Shown one piece after another: positions 1-10,425 of a stretch of DNA of 64,000 bases (within the stretch, counting starts at the first letter, position 1; every line of letters starts with the position of its first letter). Location of the stretch: contig NC_065570.1 in the NCBI RefSeq assembly GCF_937616625.2, positions 23,088,046-23,152,045 of the forward strand, given 5' to 3'. Position numbers and translations under genes: made by a program. This DNA comes from Mercurialis annua. Lineage: Eukaryota > Streptophyta > Magnoliopsida > Malpighiales > Euphorbiaceae. The notes beneath the pieces were generated by a model. That model saw only the letters and a program-made list of their open reading frames with translations. It was not told where the DNA came from and searched no databases.

Positions 1-3000
1 TTTAGCAATTTAAGCCAAACGTTTACGAAACAAATCCAAATATTTCACCTTTTTAGCGATTTAAGCCAAACGATTCCCCTTTCTAGCGATTTAAGCCAAA
101 CGTTTACAAACGCTACAAGTCAAAACCAAACGTATAAAACAATACGAAACAAATACAAACGTTTACTATTTTTAACGATTTAAGCCAAACGTTTACAAAC
201 ATTACGAAACAAAATCAAGCGTTTCACCTTTTTAGCAATTTAAGCCAAACGTTTACAAACGTTACAAAACTTTACGAAACAAAATCAAACGTTACAAACC
301 TTACTAAATATAACCAAACATTTTAAACGTTACGAAACAAATCCAACGTTTCACATTTTTAGCGATTTAAGCCAAACGATTACAAACATTACGAAATAAA
401 ACCAAACGTTTAAAAACGTTACGAAACAAATCCAAACGTTTCACCTTTTTACCGATATAAGCTAAACGTTTACAAACGCTATGAAACAAATCCAGACGTT
501 TCACCTTTTTAGCAATTTAAGCCAAACGTTAACAAACGTTACGAAACGAATCCAAACGTTTCCCATTTTTAGCGATTTAAGCCAAACGTTTACAAACGTT
601 GCGAAATAAATCCAAACGTTTCACCTTTTAGCAATTTATGCCAAACGTTTACAAACGTTACAAAACAAATCCAAACATTTCATCTTTTTAGCGATTTAAG
701 CCGAACGTTTACAAACGTTACGAAACAAAACCAAACATTTCACCTTTTTAGCAATTTAAGCCAAACGTTTACAAACGTTATGAAATAATTCCAAACGTTT
801 CCCCTTTTTAGCGATTTAAGCCGAACGTTTACAAACGTTACGAAACAAATCAAAACATTTCCCCATCTTAGTGATTTAAGCCAAACGTTTAAAATGTTAC
901 AAAACAAATCCAAACGTTTCACCATATTAACGATTTATGCCAAACCTGTACAAACATTGGGAAACAAATCCAAACGTATTACCTTTAACGTTACGAAACA
1001 AATCCAAACGTTTCATCTTTTTAGCGATTTAGGATAAATGTTTACAAACGTTACGAAACAAATCCAAACGTTTCACCTTTTAAGCGATTTAAGCCAAACG
1101 TTACAAAACTAATCCAAATGTTTAAAATGTTACGAAACCATTTTTAGTAATTTAAACCAAAGGTTTACAAACGTTATGAAAAAAATCCAAACGTTTCACC
1201 TTTTTAGCGATTTAAAACAAACGTTTACAAAAGTTACGAAACAAATCCAAGCGTTTCACCTTTTTAGTGATTTAAGCCAAACGTTTACAAATGTTATGAG
1301 ACAAATCCAAACGTTTCCCATTTTTAGCGATTAATGCCAAACATTTACGAAAGTTGCAAAACAAATCCAAACGTTTCACCTTTTTAGCGATTTGAGCCAA
1401 ACGTTTACAAACGTTACTGAACAAATCCAAACATTTCAGCTTTTTAGAGATTTAAGCCGAACGTTTACAAACATTACGAAACAAAAACCAAACATTTCAC
1501 CTTCTTAGCAATTTTAGCCAAACATTTACCAACGTTACGAAACAAACCCAAACGTTTCACCTTTTTAGCAATTTAAGCCAAACGTTTGCGAACGTTACGA
1601 AACAAATCCAAACGTTTCCCCATTTTAGCGATTCAAGGCAAACGTTTAAAACGTTGCGAAACAAATCCAAACGTTTCCCTTTTTTAGCGATATATGCCAA
1701 ACTTTTACAAACGTTACGAAACAAATCCAAACGTTTCACCTTTAATGTTACACAACAAATCCAAATGTTCCATCTTTTTAGCGATTTAAGCCAAATGTTT
1801 ACAAATTTTAAGAAACAAATCCAAATGTTTCACCTTTTTAGCAATTTTAACAAAACGTTTGAAAACATTACGAAACTAATCAAAACGTTACGAAACAAAA
1901 GTAAACGTTTACAAACGTTATGAAACAAATCCAAGCGTTTTACCTTCTTAGCAATTTTAGCCAAACGTTTACAAACCTTATGAAATAAATCCAAGCGTTT
2001 CACCTTTTTAGCGATTTAAGCCGAACGTTTACAAATGTTACGAAACAAAACAAAAAGTTTCCCTTTTTTAGCGATTTAAGCCAAACGTTTACAAATGTTA
2101 CGAAACAAATCCAAACGTTTCCCTATTTTAGCGATTTAAGCTAAACGTTTAAAACGTTTCGAAACAAATCCAAATGTTTCACCCTTTTAGCAATTTAAGT
2201 CAAATGTTTAGAAACGTTACAAAATAAACCAAAATGTTCAACCTTTTTAGCGATTGAAGCCAAACATTTACAAACGTTATGAAATAAGACCAAACGTTTC
2301 ACCTTTTTAGCGATTTAAGCCAAACGTTTATAAACGTTTACGAAACAAATCCAAACATTTCTCCTTTTTAGCGATTTAAGCCAAACGTTTTACCTTTCTA
2401 GCGATTTAACCCAAACGTTTACAAACGCTACAAATCAAAACCAAACGTATAAAACAATACGAAACAAACACAAACGTTTCCCATTTTTAACGATTTAAGC
2501 CAAACAATTACAAACGTTACGAAACCAAATCAAGCGTTTCACCTTGTTAGCAATTATAGCCAAACGTTTACAAACGTTACAAAACATTACGAAACAAAAT
2601 CAAACATTACAAACCTTACTAAATAAAACCAAACATTTTAAACGTTACGAAACAAATCCAAACGTTTCACATTTTTTAGCGATTTAAGCCAAACGTTTAC
2701 AAACATTACCAAATAAAACCAAACGTTTTAAAACGTTACGAAACAAATCCAAATGTTTGACCTTTTTACCGATATAAGCTAAACGTTTACAAACGCTATG
2801 AAACAAATCTAGACGTTTCACCTTTTTAGCAATTTAAGCCAAACGTTGACAAACGTTATAAAACAATTCCAAACGTTTCACCTTTTTAGCGATTTAAGCC
2901 AAACGTTTACGAAACAAATCCAAACGTTTACAAACGCTACGAAACAAAACCAAATGTTTCACCTTATTAGCAATTTAAGCCAAACGTTAACAAACGTTAC

Positions 3001-5516
3001 GAAACAAATCCAAACGTTTCACATTTTTAGAGATTTAAGCCAAACGTTTACAAACGTTGCGAAATAAATCCAAACGTTTCCCTTTTTTAGCAATTTATGC
3101 CAAACATTTACAAACGTTACGAAACAAAGCCAAACGTTTCATCTTTTTAGCGATTTAGGCCGAACGTTTACAAACGCTACGAAACAAAACCAAATATTTC
3201 ACCTTTTTAGCAATTTAAGCCAAACGTTGCGAAAGAAAACCAAGCGTTTCACCTTTTTAGAAATTTAAGCCAAACGTTTACAAACCTTACGAAACAAATC
3301 AAAACGTTTCCCCATCTTAGTGATTTAAGCCAAACGTTTAAACGTTACAAAACTAATCCAAAAGTTTCACCATATTAGCGATTTATGCCAAACCTTTACA
3401 AACATTAGGAAACAAGTCCAAACGTTTCACCTTTAACGTTACGAAACAAATCCAAACATTTCATCTTTTTAGCGATTTAGGATAAATGTTTACAAACGTT
3501 ACGAAACAAATCCAAACGTTTCACCTTTTTAGCGATTTAAGCCAAATGTTTACAAACGTTATGAAACTAATCCAAATGTTTAAACCGTTACGAAACCATT
3601 TTTAGCAATTTAAGCCAGAGGTTTACAAACGTTACGAAAAAAATCCAAACGTTTCACCTTTTTATCGATTTAAAACAAACTTTTACAAAAGTTACGAAAC
3701 AAATCCAAGCGTTTCACCTTTTTAGTGATTTAAGCCAAACGTTTACAAACGTTATGACACAAATCCAAACGTTTAACATTTTTAGCGATTAAAGCCAAAC
3801 ATTTACAAACGTTGCGAAACAAATCCAAACATTTCACCTTTTTAGCGATTTGAGCCAAACGTTTACAAACGTTACTAAACAAATCCAAACGTTTCAGCTT
3901 TTTAGCGACTTAAGCCGAACGTTTACAAACATTACGAAACAAAACCAAACGTTTCACCTTCTTAGCAATTTTAGCCAAACATTTACCAATGTTAGGAAAC
4001 AAAACCAAACGTTTCCCCATTTTAGCAATTTAAGCCAAACGTTTGCAAACGTTACGAAATAAATCCAAACGTTTCCCCATTTTAGCGATTCAAGCCAAAC
4101 GTTTAAAACGTTGCGAAACAAATCCAAACGTTTCCATTTTTTAGCAATATATGCCAAACTTTTACAAACGTTACGAAACAAATCCAAACGTTTCACCTTT
4201 GACGTTACACAACAAATCCAAACGTTTCATCTTTTTAGCGATTTAAGACAAATGTTTACAAATTTTAAGAAACAAATCCAAATGTTTCACCTTTTTAGCG
4301 ATTTTAACAAAACGTTTAAAAACGTTATGAAACTAATCAAAACATTACGAAACAAAGCAAAATGTTTACAAACGTTACGAAACAAATCCAAGCGTTACAC
4401 ATTTTTAGAAATTTTAGCCAAACGTTTACAAACCTTATGAAAGAAATCCAAGCATTTTACCTTTTTAGCGATTTAAGCCGAACGTTTACAAAAATTACGA
4501 AACAAAATAAAAAGTTTCACCTTTTTAGCAATTTAAGCCAAAACGTTTACAAATGTTACGAAACAAATCCAAATGTTTCCCCATTTTAGCGATTTAAGAT
4601 AAATGTTTAAAACGTTACGAAACTAATCTAAACATTTCACCTTTTTAGCAATTTAAGTCAAATGTTTGAAAACGTTACGAAATAAATCAAAACGTTTCAC
4701 CTTTTTACCGATTGAAGCCAAACATTTACAAACGTTATAAAACAAATCCAAATGTTTCACCTTTTTAGCGATTTAAGCCAAACGTTGACAAACGTTTACG
4801 AAACAAATCCAAACATTTCACCTTTTTAGCGATTTAAGCCGAACGTTTAACCTTTCTAGCGATTTAAGCCAAATGTTTACAAACGCTACAAATTAAAACC
4901 AAACGTATAAAACAATACGAAACAAAACGTTTTCCATTTTTAACGATTTAAGCCAAACGTTTACAAACGTTACGAAACAAAACCAAGTGTTTCACCTTTT
5001 TAGCAATTTAAGCCAAACGTTTACAAACGTTACAAAACATTACGAAACAAAATCAAACGTTGCAAACCTTACTAAATAAAACCAAACATTTGAAACATTA
5101 CGAAACAAATCCAAACGTTTCACATTTTTAGCGATTTAAGCCAAACGTTTACAAACATTACGAAATAAAACCAAATGTTTACAAACGTTACGAAACAAAT
5201 CCAAACGTTTCATCTTTTAGTGATATAAGCTAAACGTTTACAAACGCTACGAAACAAATCCAGACGTTTCACCTTTTTAGCAATTTAAGCCAAACGTTCA
5301 CAAACGTTACCAAACAAATCCAAAAGTTTCACCTTTTTAGCAATTTTAGCGATTTAAGCCAAACATTTACAAACGTTACGAAACAAAACCAAACGTTCTC
5401 CCTTTTAAGAAATTTAAGCTAAACGTTTACAAACAATACGAAACAAATCCAAACATTTCCCCATTTTAGCGATTCAAGCCAAACGTTTAAAACAAATCCA
5501 AGCGTTAAACCTTTTT
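1..5516 (+). repeat. Satellite A array, left arm (60-bp monomer, plus orientation)
   Basis: About 92 tandem copies of an AT-rich 60-bp monomer. Plus-strand landmarks are TTTAGCGATTTAAGCC, then AAACGTTTACAAACGTTACG, then CAAATCCAAACGTTTCACC. Most monomers differ at a few positions, mainly CpG sites turned into TpG or CpA, and some are shortened to about 28 bp. The array enters from outside the window and stops inside a monomer at 5516, where retroelement sequence begins. Every other A block in the window lies in the opposite orientation. No gene is present. Confidence 0.97.
112..5516 (+). repeat. Higher-order repeat of satellite A, about 2.3-2.46 kb, two copies plus a partial
   Basis: A distinctive variant run (GCTACAA followed by a half-unit ending AAACAATACG) occurs at 112, 2427 and 4885. 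The spacings are 2315 and 2458 bp. The sequence between anchors matches monomer by monomer, including the same shortened monomers and the same run of variants near 1650-1900 and 4110-4360. The units therefore arose by duplication of a multi-monomer block. The third copy is cut at 5516. Unit boundaries are arbitrary because the repeat is circularly permutable. Confidence 0.8.
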
Positions 5517-5579
5517 GGAATATTCAAACAAATGTTTTCGTTTGTTAAGATGTAGGACAGTATAAGTCATAGCCGAAAA

Positions 5580-5763
5580 TATTTGGAATATTTAAAAGGC
5601 GGTTTGGTCAATAAAAAAAATTGTTTCTTTTGTCAAAACAAAAGACATTGAAATGGAAATTGTATTAAGTATTGTGAATACTTAAAGGGCAATAACGAGA
5701 GTAACGACAATTCCATCAAGAATGTGTCTATCTCATGTTCCAATGTCAATTGCTCATTTAAAA
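5580..5763 (+). pseudogene. gag: gag remnant: nucleocapsid CCHC zinc knuckle
   Basis: Codons from 5622 to 5663 give a C-X2-C-X4-H-X4-C knuckle: Cys at 5622 and 5631, His at 5646 and Cys at 5661. In intact copia Gag this domain binds the element RNA during packaging. The codon after the His is TGA at 5649-5651, where the family usually has Trp (TGG), so a single G-to-A change could explain the stop. A basic Gly-Gly-Lys stretch lies just upstream, as is usual. The N-terminal part of gag is absent because the element starts at 5517, and the frame is interrupted again downstream. The motif spacing makes the domain call firm, although the gene is dead. Confidence 0.75.
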
Positions 5764-5990
5764 GCTTAGGTATTGGATACCGATGCTAATTCTCACATTT
5801 GTTTATCTTTTATGGATTTAGTAAAAGTGAGAAAGAAAGGAAAAAGATGAAGTAATCTTAAATCTCGGGAATGACGCAAGCGTTGCGACAAGAGCTATAG
5901 GATCAACTTCAATTTTCTTAAATAAACATAAGTTGTACTTAAACAAGTTTTTTGTACTTACCCAATATATATAGAAATATCATATCCGAA
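5764..5990 (+). pseudogene. pol: Aspartic protease remnant of copia pol
   Basis: The codons at 5773-5793 read Leu-Asp-Thr-Asp-Ala-Asn-Ser. They align by eye with the copia protease active site (Asp-Thr/Ser-Gly-Ala), followed by the typical Ser-His-Ile-Cys. The active-site Gly is replaced by Asp at 5782-5784, a change from GGT to GAT. Downstream an LGNDASVATRAIGS-like run matches the conserved segment after the active site in plant copia proteins. In a live element this enzyme cuts the Gag-Pol polyprotein. The Gly loss and nearby stops show it is inactive. Confidence is moderate because the domain is short and degenerate. Confidence 0.65.
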
Positions 5991-6159
5991 TTTATATGAC
6001 AAATTTGGTAGTTGATTTTCTATTTACAAAGGATGTTTGTAGTATTATGTTTGATAATACGGAGTTGGGTATGGATATGTACAAAATGTTCTTTATGACT
6101 TGAATAAAGATGTTTAATGCAAAAGATGTTTTGGAAATTAATACCATAAGTAATCAAAC

Positions 6160-6300
6160 TTCTAAACAACTTTGGCATTTATAATTAGGACATATTGCAA
6201 AAGATAGACATAACAAGTTAGATAGGATGGGAATCTTGAGCAATCAAGATTTTGCATCTCTTCCGATTTGTGACTCGTATCTTAAAGGCAACATGGCCTG
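6160..6300 (+). pseudogene. pol: GAG-pre-integrase (HHCC zinc-binding) remnant
   Basis: Codons from about 6166 read Leu-Trp-His-Leu-stop-Leu-Gly-His, the hallmark start of the GAG-pre-integrase domain of plant copia elements. About 30 codons later comes Cys-Asp-Ser-Tyr, then Leu-Lys-Gly. The family has two His and a C-X2-C pair binding zinc. Here the last Cys is Tyr at 6278-6280 (TGT to TAT) and an Arg codon is TAA. The domain normally supports integrase folding and lies directly N-terminal to the catalytic core, as it does here. Confidence 0.8.
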
Positions 6301-6900
6301 ATTATTCTTTGTGGGACAAAGAGGTAGAGCTAAAGCCGTTTAAGAGATCATACATAGTGATGTATATGGTACGTTTAAAGAAACGGACCAAGGTAGATAC
6401 TTATACTTCATTTTCTACATCGATGATTTATCACGATATAGTTAAGTTTGTCTTATGAAGAACAAACATGAAGATTTTGAAATGTTCAAATGACTTCAAG
6501 AATGAAGTAGAAAACCAAATTGGAAAAGGTATTAATACTTTACGATGTGATCGAAAAGGGAAGAATACTTGAGTACAGAATTTGGTATGTTCCTAAAAGG
6601 AATGTGGTATTATTTTTTAACTTACTCCTTGAGAACACCATTGTTGAATGGTGCGTCTGTCAAGAAGGACGTATCGTACATTGTGGGAAATGATACGATC
6701 AAGAATGAGCTATATACTGACTTATCCATCTCGTTATAGGGTCAAGCACTTCTTACCGCAAATAAAATTCTAAAGTAAATTCCAACTAAATCCGCTCCAT
6801 ACATACCTTATGAGATATGGTATGGAATAAAGTCTTAAGGATGTTAAGATTTGAGGGTGTTCGGAACATATCATGTAACTGATATCCGATAAATTTGGAA
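6301..6900 (+). pseudogene. pol: Integrase catalytic core remnant
   Basis: The frame at 6353 onward reads His-Ser-Asp-Val-Tyr-Gly, with the first catalytic Asp at 6359-6361. It continues through Arg-Tyr-Leu-Tyr-Phe and Ile-Asp-Asp-Leu-Ser-Arg-Tyr. A frameshift near 6490 leads into an Asn-Glu-Val-Glu-Asn-Gln block and the second catalytic Asp (Cys-Asp) at 6549-6551. The following Gly-Gly-Glu-Tyr is degraded. Near 6641-6661 a Leu-Asn-Gly-Ala-Ser-Val run aligns with the segment carrying the catalytic Glu, which appears to be Val here. Integrase would join element DNA to chromosomal DNA. With stops, a frameshift and a damaged DDE triad, it is non-functional. Alignment was by eye. Confidence 0.85.
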
Positions 6901-7339
6901 TCAAAATCAATCATGGAAAGGTTATGTTGGATATCCTAAAGACAGTTTAGGATATTGTTTCTATATTCGAACCGAACAAACAATCGTTGTTTATCGGTGG
7001 TAGTCTTTCTTAATAAAGCGTTTATTCAAGAGGGACACTAAGAAAGGAATATAGAATTAGATGAGGAGTCATCTAGTTACCAACAAAATAATGAATCAAT
7101 GAAGATTGATCAAACCCACTAAAAGCCGGAGTTAGTAAAAGATGTATCAACATTAACAACTCGAAGATTAAGTAGAGTATCTCGTCCACTGGAGAGAGAT
7201 GGTTTTCCCACATGATAAACAAGAGTTGTTTAGTCATGGAGTAAAAGATCAAATGTTGATCCCTCTACTTATGAGGAAACTATATGTGATATAGATTCTT
7301 CAAAATTGGTTTGAAGGAATAAAATCTGAAATGGATTCC

Positions 7340-8330
7340 ATATAAAGAAACCAAATTTTAGGAGCTAGTCGATCCATCCAAAGGTATTATACCAATAAGG
7401 TTTAAATGGATCTTCAAGTGTAAAATTGGTACTAATGGAAAGGTGGAGACCTTTAAAGCTAAGCTTGTTGCAAAAGAGTTTTGCTAGAGGCAAGAAGTTG
7501 TATTGTGAATACACTTTATTGCGGGTAGCCATGCTTAAGTTCATCAAGATTTTTCTTACCAAGGCTACACATTTAGATTTTATGGTTAGACATATGAATG
7601 TAAGAACCACATTCCTTAATGGTTAAATTAAGGAGTATATCTATATGGAACAAGTCGAGGATTTTGAATCCGAAGAAGGTTCCAAGACGTGTAAGCTAAA
7701 ATGATCCCTAGTGGATGAAAAGAAAGCTTCGAGTTTCATCGTCTTGATAAATCCGTAAGAAGTTACGAATTTATTAAAAACGATGATAAACCCAATGTTT
7801 ACAAGAAGGTTAGTGGGAGCAGACTCACTTTCATGATCTTGCATGTAGATAACTTATTACTAATAAATAATAATATCGGAATGTTAACTTTTGTAAAACT
7901 TTGGTTTATCTAATACGTACTCCATCAAAGACCTCGGAGAGGTAGCCTAAATTCTCAGTATTAGACTCTATAGAGATAGATCTAAGAGAATAATTGGTTT
8001 CTCCTAAAGGCTCTTCTTAGAAAAGATATTGAAGTAGTTCAATATGGAAGTTCTAAGAAGGATTGATACTAGTTAGGCATAAAATTCTTCTTTCAAAGGG
8101 AATGTCTTCCGAAACTTCTGAAGAAAGAAAGAATCTAGCAAAGATACCATAAGCTTCAGCAATTGGTAGTCTGAGGTATGTGTTGCCACATACAAAGCTA
8201 GAAAATGTCTATGCGGTTAGTGGGACTAATCGGTTTTAATCCAATCTATGTTGAGAACATTAGATGGTTGTTAAAGGTATCTTTAAGTACTTTTATAGAA
8301 CTAAAGATATGGTATTAACAAATGGAGAAC
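7340..8330 (+). pseudogene. pol: Reverse transcriptase remnant
   Basis: From about 7380 the frame carries the Phe-Lys-Trp-Ile-Phe-Lys-x-Lys and Lys-Ala-Lys-Leu-Val-Ala-Lys blocks of copia RT. After frame changes, 7591-7623 reads His-Met-Asn-Val-Arg-Thr-Thr-Phe-Leu-Asn-Gly, where the first catalytic Asp is Asn at 7597-7599. Glu-Tyr-Ile-Tyr-Met-Glu-Gln follows. The YVDD-type motif at 7842-7853 reads His-Val-Asp-Asn, so its second Asp is Asn. Lys-Asp-Leu-Gly-Glu follows near 7930. Both Asp-to-Asn changes are single G-to-A transitions and would abolish polymerase activity. No frame stays open through the domain. Confidence 0.9.
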
Positions 8331-8335
8331 GAGAT

Positions 8336-8765
8336 TTTTAAGCAGACCGTTTTACAGATTCTGATTAATAATCAGATATGGATAATAGAGAGTCTATCTC
8401 CAGATTCATATTTATCTATAATGAAGGAGTAGTGAGCTAGCAGTGTTCTAAGCAAGAGTCAACTCCATACTCCATTATAGAAGCCGAGTATATTATGACA
8501 TGAGATGTCGTAATAGAAGGTGTTTGGATAAATTAGTTTATAACTGAACTAAGTACGGTTTTCTTCCATTAAGTCGAAAAGTTCTTCTTTTCTGCGACCA
8601 CAATGGTGCTACTGCCCTAGCAAAAGAAACCGGGTCTCACAAATTATCCGAACATAAAGAAAGGCATTATCATATTATCTAAAGAAATTGTTGGAAAGAG
8701 AAAATTATTTCTCTAAAAGATAGCATTAGCCAATAAGACGGCTAACCCACTGATAAAGCCCATGA
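8336..8765 (+). pseudogene. pol: RNase H remnant and C-terminus of pol
   Basis: The three acidic landmarks of copia RNase H can all be found. Thr-Asp-Ser-Asp lies at 8354-8365, Glu-Ala-Glu-Tyr at 8480-8491, and Cys-Asp-x-Asn-Gly-Ala at 8593-8610. Lys-Glu-x-x-Ser-His-Lys and a Glu-Arg-His-Tyr-His block follow. Asn-Pro-Leu-Ile-Lys-Pro at 8744-8761 matches the Asp-Pro-Leu-Thr-Lys motif that ends copia pol. Several stops, including a tandem TAA TAA at 8366-8371, and frame changes separate these blocks. The enzyme would remove RNA from the RNA:DNA hybrid during reverse transcription. The catalytic acids look intact but the reading frame is not. Confidence 0.85.
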
Positions 8766-8835
8766 CTTGGAGTCATTAAGGTTTACATGACTTAGAGTCA
8801 TTAAGGTTTACATGACTTAGAGTCATTAATATTTA
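8761..8835 (+). repeat. Three 25-bp tandem repeats between pol and the polypurine tract
   Basis: Units start at 8761, 8786 and 8811. Each begins CATGACTTRGAGTCATTAA and carries an internal imperfect palindrome (TGACTTAGAGTCA). The first two are nearly identical and the third diverges at its end. They lie in the short untranslated stretch ahead of the PPT. Confidence 0.9.
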
Positions 8836-8883
8836 CATCTTGTGAAGATGGGGCTTAGATATAGTTGTCAATGGCACTAGTGC

Positions 8884-8894
8884 AAGTGGGAGAT
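8884..8894 (+). other. Polypurine tract (plus-strand primer site)
   Basis: AAGTGGGAGAT lies immediately upstream of the TGTTAG start of the LTR. Plant copia elements use a purine run of this kind to prime plus-strand DNA synthesis. Its position fixes the LTR boundary and shows the element reads on the plus strand. Confidence 0.85.
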
Positions 8895-10030
8895 TGTTAG
8901 TAGTATGTGCCCTAGGGCCATTTGATCGTGTATATTTGTAGAATTAATCCCAATGGCAAAGATATATATGTTCTATTTGAACTAAGTGTCTCATCAACTA
9001 AGTGTTCATTTATTACGTATTGTCCTTATCACATTGTGATAGAATCTATTCTTAAGGTGTTAAGAATATGAGTGACAGATTCTATTATACAAGTGATCTA
9101 AATAACCGTTCACGATCGATGGGGTCCTACGAATAAGGGCATCGCATTATCCCGGAAAGATCGTCACCTCTGTTTATTCTCCTGATTAGTAAATAGTTAC
9201 TAATTATAGGAAGTAGTGAGTCTCATACTACTTGATGGGGATTAGAATAAACATGTGGACACTCAAGGTGTTGAGTGAGTCGAACAAGTGACGCTAGATG
9301 ACTTATACATGGTAATTCATTAAAGTCAATTTAATGTCATCTAGTTCATAATTGTACATATGTCCTTTGACTTGCGGTGACACTATCTTGTATATAGGTG
9401 ATTAGAGTTTGATACTCCTTAACTCTAGATCTTTCATGAGCTAGAGCCGCGGGATGTGTTGGCTCTAGTTAGTTGTATATGGAGATAGGGGTTTAACCTA
9501 GAAAGGATTCATCACTCTGGATGAACGGAGACAAGATTCTATGCTATCTCAAATTGTTCTTGATGGATGATAAAACCTGCGCAGGTGTATATGACTTATA
9601 TAGAAAGTTGTTTCTAGTGGAAGTCATATTTATCAAGAATTAGAACTGGGAGATGAGGTCATATAATCAAGACATACAGTGTTTGACTTAACCGTGACAC
9701 TAGTCGAGATTGGAATGTTAGATGAAGGGAATTTTGAGTGTACGGTATTATGAACAATGGTTCATAAAGAATGCATCGAAACATTCATCTCTATTTGGGG
9801 GTCGTGATATGTTGCTAGACGTCACTCTCGATCTACGAGAATTAATAATTAAATGGTATTTAATTATTTAATATAAGAAAGGCGTTTCTTATGTCTCTCG
9901 TTGCCATATAGATGTGAACCTAGTTAGTCACACACAATAGAGTGTGCAACCGATTGAGTTTACAAAAGATCGATTTCATATAGATACTAGCATATCTCGG
10001 AAATTAATCTAAGATGAAAAACAAGTACAA

Positions 10031-10156
10031 ATTAGGGACTAATTTGTAAGAGTTATAAATTAGTAGGAACCTAATTGTACTATGTCCAAGTTAATTAGGG
10101 ACTAATTTATAAGAGTTATAAATTAGTAGGAACCTAATTATATTTTAACCAAGTTT
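10031..10156 (+). repeat. 63-bp tandem duplication inside the LTR
   Basis: ATTAGGGACTAATTT begins at 10031 and again at 10094. The first ~47 bp of the two copies are nearly identical, then the match fades. The copies lie in the U3 region upstream of the predicted TATA box. Confidence 0.88.
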
Positions 10157-10275
10157 TATGATTAGAAGGCTTAAGTAATTAATTAGTGTAATTAATGATA
10201 CTTAAAGCACTAATCATAAGTTAATGGAATGATGATGTCATGGTGAAGTAATGAGATAAGGAAATAAGCTTATAT

Positions 10276-10349
10276 GTGATGTCATATGATGACATCACCT
10301 ATATGATGTCACCTATGTGATGTCACCACATGAAAGGTGTCATGTGGTG
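10276..10349 (+). promoter_or_regulatory. Inverted-repeat cluster in U3, candidate transcription-factor sites
   Basis: A perfect 10-bp inverted repeat occupies 10276-10298: GTGATGTCAT, three bases, ATGACATCAC. Two further TGATGTCAC copies lie at 10304 and 10318. A second perfect inverted repeat, CACCACATG and CATGTGGTG with an 8-base spacer, lies at 10324-10349. TGA(C/T)-centred palindromes and CACATG/CATGTG cores resemble bZIP- and bHLH-type sites. The cluster ends about 70 bp before the TATA box. The repeats are seen directly; a regulatory role is inferred. Confidence 0.55.
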
Positions 10350-10417
10350 GCAACACCTTTGCTTGGTGTGTGACACCTAGCATGCAAGGTGTTGCATTCT
10401 TAAGGCATGCTCTATCC

Positions 10418-10425
10418 TATAAATA
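10418..10425 (+). promoter_or_regulatory. LTR TATA box
   Basis: TATAAATA preceded by CC is a strong plant TATA match. It sits in the loop of a perfect 10-bp inverted repeat, CATGCTCTAT at 10406 and ATAGAGCATG at 10423. Transcription would be expected to start around 10450, marking the U3/R boundary. No transcription evidence is available. Confidence 0.7.

Noticed and set aside
1..5516. Telomeric repeat or degenerate telomere
   Set aside because: The plant telomere unit TTTAGGG does not occur in tandem; TTTAGCG is part of a 60-bp unit.
6252..6458. Small plus-strand ORF (68 codons) as a gene
   Set aside because: It overlaps the copia GAG-pre-integrase and integrase remnant in a frame that does not carry the motifs through; it is decayed pol sequence.
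7365..7844. Small ORFs on both strands within the RT region
   Set aside because: They are fragments or antisense shadows of the broken reverse transcriptase.
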